Below, in pieces: positions 40,296-43,236 of a stretch of 43,236 nt of DNA (its first letter is position 1; every line of letters begins with the position of its first letter). The DNA comes from Streptomyces sp. MUM 203J. GTDB taxonomy: Bacteria; Actinomycetota; Actinomycetes; Streptomycetales; Streptomycetaceae. A program made the translations under genes and the position numbers. The notes beneath the pieces are model-generated. The model saw only the letters and a list, made by a program, of their open reading frames with translations. It made no database searches and was not told where the DNA came from. The stretch covers positions 1 through 43,236 of the forward strand of contig NZ_JADWYO010000054.1 in assembly GCF_022414595.1 (NCBI RefSeq). The letters are read 5' to 3'.

Positions 40296-41780
40296 TCAGA
40301 CGGTGAGGTGGCCGACCGGGGCGCCGAACCAGCGCTCCAGGGCCATCGGCAGGTCGTGGTGGCAGCCCGGGGCGGCCCAGGCGACATGGCCGTCGGGACG
40401 GATCAGGACCGCGGACGTGCCGTGCAGCGCGCCGTCCTCGGAGACCCCGTGCGGGGCGGCGGTCACGATGTCCACACGACTCGACCAGGCGGCGGCCCTG
40501 GCCCGCAGCCGGGGGTTGTCTTCCAGGTCGAGCAGGACGCCCCGGCCCGCGTGCAGCAGCTCGGTGCTGCTGGTCTTGCGGGACTCGCCGACCAGTTCGA
40601 GGTGCGGCATGCGCTTGCCGAGCAGCGGGTGGCTTCCCGTGCCGACGTCGTACGTGATCTCCAGACCGCTGACCATGCCCGTGAGGTGCTTGCTGACGTC
40701 CCGGTACTGGATGAGTTCGCCCAGCACGTCACGCAGCGGCTGCACCTCGGGACCGCTCAGGAAGAGCAGGCCCTGGGCGCGGGTGTTCATCAGCAGCCGC
40801 TGCCCGACCGGGTGGCGTTCGCCGTGGTACGTGTCCAGCAGGCCCTCCGGGGCCCAGCCGTTCACCACCGCGGCCAGCTTCCAGCCGAGGTTCACCGAGT
40901 CCTGGATGCTGGTGTTCATGCCCTGCCCGCCGGCCGGCAGGTGGATGTGCGCCGAGTCGCCGGCCAGGATGACGCGGCCGCGCCGGTACTCGGTGACCTG
41001 ACGGGTGGCGTCACCGAAGGAGCTGACCCACACCGGCTCGCCGTGTGTGATGTCCGTACCGGTGAGCCGCTTCCAGGCAGCCGCCACCTCCTCGAAGGTG
41101 GGCGCCTCGGTGCGCCGCTGCGGCGGGGTGCCGCGCTCGCAGACGATCAGCCGGGTGATGCCGCCGGGCAGCGGGCCGACCATGACCATGCCGCCGGGCA
41201 GGGTCTCCCCGATCATGCGGGGCTCCAGGTCGAGGCCCTTCACATCCGCCAGGAACATCTCCAGCGTGGCGGCGGTGCCGGGGAAGTCGAAGCCGGCGGC
41301 CTTGCGGATCGTGCTCCGCCCGCCGTCGCAGCCCACCAGGTAGGAGGCGCGCAGCGTGTGCACACCCTGAGGGCCGCGCACCTCGACCTCGACGCTGTCC
41401 CCGTGGTCCGTCAGGGACAGCAGCTCATGGCTGCGCCGGATGTCGGCGCCCAGGTCGGTGGCCCACTCCTCCAGCTGTGTCTCGGTGACGGACTGCGGGA
41501 TGGTCTTGGCCGCCTGCCAGGCGCCCTCCAGCACGCCGAAGTCCACCGGCAGACCACCGAAGTGACCCTGGTTGCTGGTCTCGATCTCGCCGAACCGGGG
41601 CAGCAGGCCACGCTGGTCGAAGACCTCCATCGTCCGCGCGGTGAAGCCCAGACCGCGGGACTCCCCGGTCCGCTGAGCCAGCCGCTCCAGGACGATGACC
41701 TCCACTCCCGCGAGCCGAAGTTCCCCGGCGAGCATGAGCCCCGCCGGACCGGCGCCCGCGATGATCACCGCAGCGTCCAT
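40296..41780 (-). CDS. Angucycline C-12 hydroxylase, FAD-dependent (PgaE/UrdE type)
   Basis: A 494-residue aromatic hydroxylase. The FAD motif AGAGPAGLMLAGELRLAGVEV, the TGESRGLGFTARTMEVFDQRG segment, VGCDGGRSTIRKAAGFDFPG and LAGDSAHIHLPAGGQGMN are the PgaE/UrdE/LanE signatures. These enzymes hydroxylate C-12 of the benz[a]anthracene, the first post-PKS oxygenation. They then work with the PgaM-type protein, also encoded here. AAGGAGAGG precedes ATG 41780. It is the first gene of the minus-strand block, after a 441-bp regulatory gap. Confidence 0.94.
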   Translation of the reverse strand: MDAAVIIAGAGPAGLMLAGELRLAGVEVIVLERLAQRTGESRGLGFTARTMEVFDQRGLLPRFGEIETSNQGHFGGLPVDFGVLEGAWQAAKTIPQSVTETQLEEWATDLGADIRRSHELLSLTDHGDSVEVEVRGPQGVHTLRASYLVGCDGGRSTIRKAAGFDFPGTAATLEMFLADVKGLDLEPRMIGETLPGGMVMVGPLPGGITRLIVCERGTPPQRRTEAPTFEEVAAAWKRLTGTDITHGEPVWVSSFGDATRQVTEYRRGRVILAGDSAHIHLPAGGQGMNTSIQDSVNLGWKLAAVVNGWAPEGLLDTYHGERHPVGQRLLMNTRAQGLLFLSGPEVQPLRDVLGELIQYRDVSKHLTGMVSGLEITYDVGTGSHPLLGKRMPHLELVGESRKTSSTELLHAGRGVLLDLEDNPRLRARAAAWSSRVDIVTAAPHGVSEDGALHGTSAVLIRPDGHVAWAAPGCHHDLPMALERWFGAPVGHLTV

Positions 41781-42221
41781 GTACCTCTCCTTGGGTGTGG
41801 TCGAAAAAGGCGTGAGAAGCGACTGAAGGCACAGCCGGAAGAATGCCTGGAAGGGCAGCCGAATAGGCATCGGAAACCGCTGACGGGAATAGCCGGAAGG
41901 GACTCTGGCAACCGGTTCGAAGATGCGCGGACGGTCCGTGCGTCGATTGCGGGACCTGATCTCCACACAGTTCAGCGGAGGCTACGAAAGAGCTTCTTCG
42001 CTTCCGGGTCGGGAGTCAACCGGCTTCGTCTCAGATCTCTGTCACGTTCTGTCAGGCGGTCTACAGAGGTGCGAAAAACCGCAGCGCTTCCGCAGATCGG
42101 GCACAGGTGTCCCAGCGGTAGCAGAAATTGACTACACGGGAATCACAAATGATAAGCCGCCGCCTTGTCCTCGCTCAAACGCGCGAATAAGTTGAGGGCG
42201 GTTCGACGAATGGGGGAACTG
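41781..42221. promoter_or_regulatory. Divergent regulatory gap between hydroxylase and right-edge regulator
   Basis: A 441-bp stretch without a supported gene and with lower GC than its surroundings. TCTGTCA is repeated at 42038-42044 and 42048-42054 (10-bp period), reading TGACAGA toward the hydroxylase gene. TTGACT at 42128-42133 and GATAAG at 42151-42156, 17 bp apart, form a plausible plus-strand promoter about 60 nt before the regulator start. No clear -10 box is seen for the minus-strand direction, which suggests activator dependence. Confidence 0.5.
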
Positions 42222-43130
42222 ATGAGCCAGGGAACGTTCCGGACTACCGCGGTCGTGACGGCGTGCGAGGGCGCGGGGTGCCGCCGCCAGGAGGCCGCGG
42301 GCCGCGCCCGCCGCCACGCCGAACAGAACACCCGGCTGTGCTCCGGGTGCGGACACCGCTTCGTCGCGGAACTGAAGGCACTGCCGGGCCTGTACGAGGA
42401 GTGCGGGACGCTGCTCGCCGGCTCCGACCAGCCGCGCGAGCGGACGAGCGGGGGGCCGCTGCCGGGCATGCCGTTCAACACCGCGGCAGCCGAGGCGCGT
42501 TCGTCCGTCGTGGGCGTCCTCCGCTCCTGGGCGGCCATGGTCCTCGACGACCGGTTCGGGGGCGGCCGGCACGCCGCGGCGATACGGACGCCCGGCACTG
42601 TGGCCGAGCTGGCCGCCTTCCTGGTACGGCACTCCGACTGGCTCGCCGCGCACGACGCCGCCGGTGAGGTCTCGGAGGAGGTCGCCCGGCTGGTGCGCCG
42701 GGCACGGCGGGTCATCGACCCGGAACCGCTGCGCCGGGTGACGATCGGCGCCTGCACGAAGCCGGACTGCAGCGGCGGACTGACGGCCACCGTTCGGCCG
42801 AGCCACGCGCGGTTCCCGGCCGAGATCACCTGCGACACGGACCCGGCGCACCGCTGGCTGGGCCACGAGTGGCTTCAGCTGAGCCGCCTCATGGCGGGGC
42901 AGCGCGGGGCGGAGTCCGTCCGGGAGCCGGGAGACTCCGGGAACTCCCCGGCGGAGGAGGTGCGCTGGATCGCCGCCGGTGACATCGCCGCACTGTGGGG
43001 GATAGCGCCCGGCAGTGTGTACCGCCATGCCAGCGAGCACCAGTGGCGCCGCCGGTCCCAGGGCGGACGCACCTACTACCACGACGCGGACGTCCGTACG
43101 ACCCTGGAGGGCCGGCGCCGGAGCCGGTAG
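42222..43130 (+). CDS. Putative zinc-ribbon and MerR-like helix-turn-helix regulator
   Basis: A 302-residue soluble protein. Two Cys pairs near the N-terminus (CEGAGC and CSGCG) suggest a zinc ribbon, and a further CTKPDCSGG/CDTDP pair lies mid-protein (about 180-210). The C-terminus has a MerR/excisionase-type helix-turn-helix: WIAAGDIAALWGIAPGSVYRH. I do not recognise a characterised homologue with certainty. ATG 42222 follows GGGGGA at 4 nt; ATG 42210 is in frame. Its place divergent from the first biosynthetic gene suggests cluster regulation, or it may be the neighbouring genome. Confidence 0.65.
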   Translation: MSQGTFRTTAVVTACEGAGCRRQEAAGRARRHAEQNTRLCSGCGHRFVAELKALPGLYEECGTLLAGSDQPRERTSGGPLPGMPFNTAAAEARSSVVGVLRSWAAMVLDDRFGGGRHAAAIRTPGTVAELAAFLVRHSDWLAAHDAAGEVSEEVARLVRRARRVIDPEPLRRVTIGACTKPDCSGGLTATVRPSHARFPAEITCDTDPAHRWLGHEWLQLSRLMAGQRGAESVREPGDSGNSPAEEVRWIAAGDIAALWGIAPGSVYRHASEHQWRRRSQGGRTYYHDADVRTTLEGRRRSR

Positions 43131-43193
43131 CCGACCGGATCGGCGCACGGCGGAGGGCCCCGCTCGATGCTTGGGTTCCAGGGGTCGTCGCAA

Positions 43194-43215
43194 CACCACT
43201 TGGTTTCAGGTGGTG
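43194..43215. repeat. Stem-loop at the right edge, possible mobile-element end or terminator
   Basis: CACCACTTG (43194-43202) pairs with CAGGTGGTG (43207-43215), one G-T wobble, around a GTTT loop. It lies 64 bp after the regulator stop. The surrounding sequence (GGTCGTCGCAACACCAC, then a lower-GC GTAGATCACGTAGA) differs from the coding DNA. It could be the terminator of the regulator gene or the boundary of an insertion sequence continuing outside the window. Confidence 0.35.
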
Positions 43216-43236
43216 AGTAGATCACGTAGACGCTCG

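Noticed and set aside
39348..42131. A 927-codon open reading on the plus strand opposite the cyclase, TetR and hydroxylase genes
   Set aside because: It is antisense to three well-supported genes and its translation is Gly/Gln/Arg-rich without any motif. It is a GC-bias artefact.
1..43236. CRISPR arrays, tRNA or rRNA genes
   Set aside because: No regularly spaced repeats, tRNA cloverleaf or rRNA-like conserved segments were seen on either strand.

Overview
The window is high-GC DNA with the codon bias, GTG/TTG starts and overlapping ATGA stop-starts typical of Streptomyces or a close actinomycete. No tRNA, rRNA or CRISPR array was seen. It has a mixed flank at about 1-11.0 kb, a long biosynthetic block on the minus strand at about 11.1-41.8 kb, and a divergent regulatory gene at the right edge.

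Left flank. There is an MBL-fold hydrolase and a divergent CGNR zinc-finger regulator, with a perfect 13-bp inverted repeat between them. Next is an arsenic island: arsC and a GNAT gene on minus, then arsR, an aquaglyceroporin and an ArsO-type flavoprotein on plus. An ArsN1-type (arsinothricin/phosphinothricin) N-acetyltransferase on minus follows, preceded by a broken ArsR remnant and a 28-bp direct repeat. After that come an MFS exporter, a possible 42-residue peptide gene, a FrnE-like protein lacking the CxxC motif, a divergent soxR with a SoxR-box-like palindrome, an alpha/beta hydrolase and a SCO6745-like protein.

Central and right block: a type II polyketide cluster of angucycline type with an aminodeoxysugar pathway. 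In transcription order (right to left) the core is a PgaE/UrdE-type FAD hydroxylase, a TetR regulator, a TcmI-type cyclase, KS-alpha, KS-beta (CLF), ACP, ketoreductase, a didomain aromatase/cyclase and a fused FAD oxygenase-SDR of PgaM/UrdM type. Then come a 14-TM exporter, a second unusual carrier protein, an Sfp-type PPTase, a broken malonyl-CoA:ACP transacylase, an acyl-CoA carboxylase beta subunit, an NmrA-like reductase and a didomain ABM monooxygenase. A probable promoter region separates these from the next group: ACC epsilon subunit, FMN reductase, a secreted protein, a second didomain ABM protein, a methyltransferase, an MFS exporter and a glycosyltransferase. The sugar genes finish the block: 4-aminotransferase, RmlA, RmlB, 3-dehydrase, 2,3-dehydratase and 3-ketoreductase, then an NTF2/SnoaL-like protein.

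Together the genes predict a benz[a]anthracene (angucycline) decaketide, oxygenated at C-12/12b and reduced at C-6 by the PgaE/PgaM pair. It would be glycosylated with a TDP-4-amino-2,3,4,6-tetradeoxyhexose of the forosamine type. The sugar enzymes match the spinosyn SpnO/N/Q/R logic, and no 5-epimerase or C-methyltransferase is seen. The closest described chemotype I can name is auricin, an angucycline carrying D-forosamine. This is inference from gene content, not from a database comparison. Unusual parts are the CLF with His at the conserved Gln position, the broken transacylase, the Trp/Asp-rich second carrier protein, two paralogous ABM didomain proteins, a secreted protein of unknown family, and several very strong intergenic stem-loops, including a perfect 21-bp stem between the ACP and ketoreductase genes.
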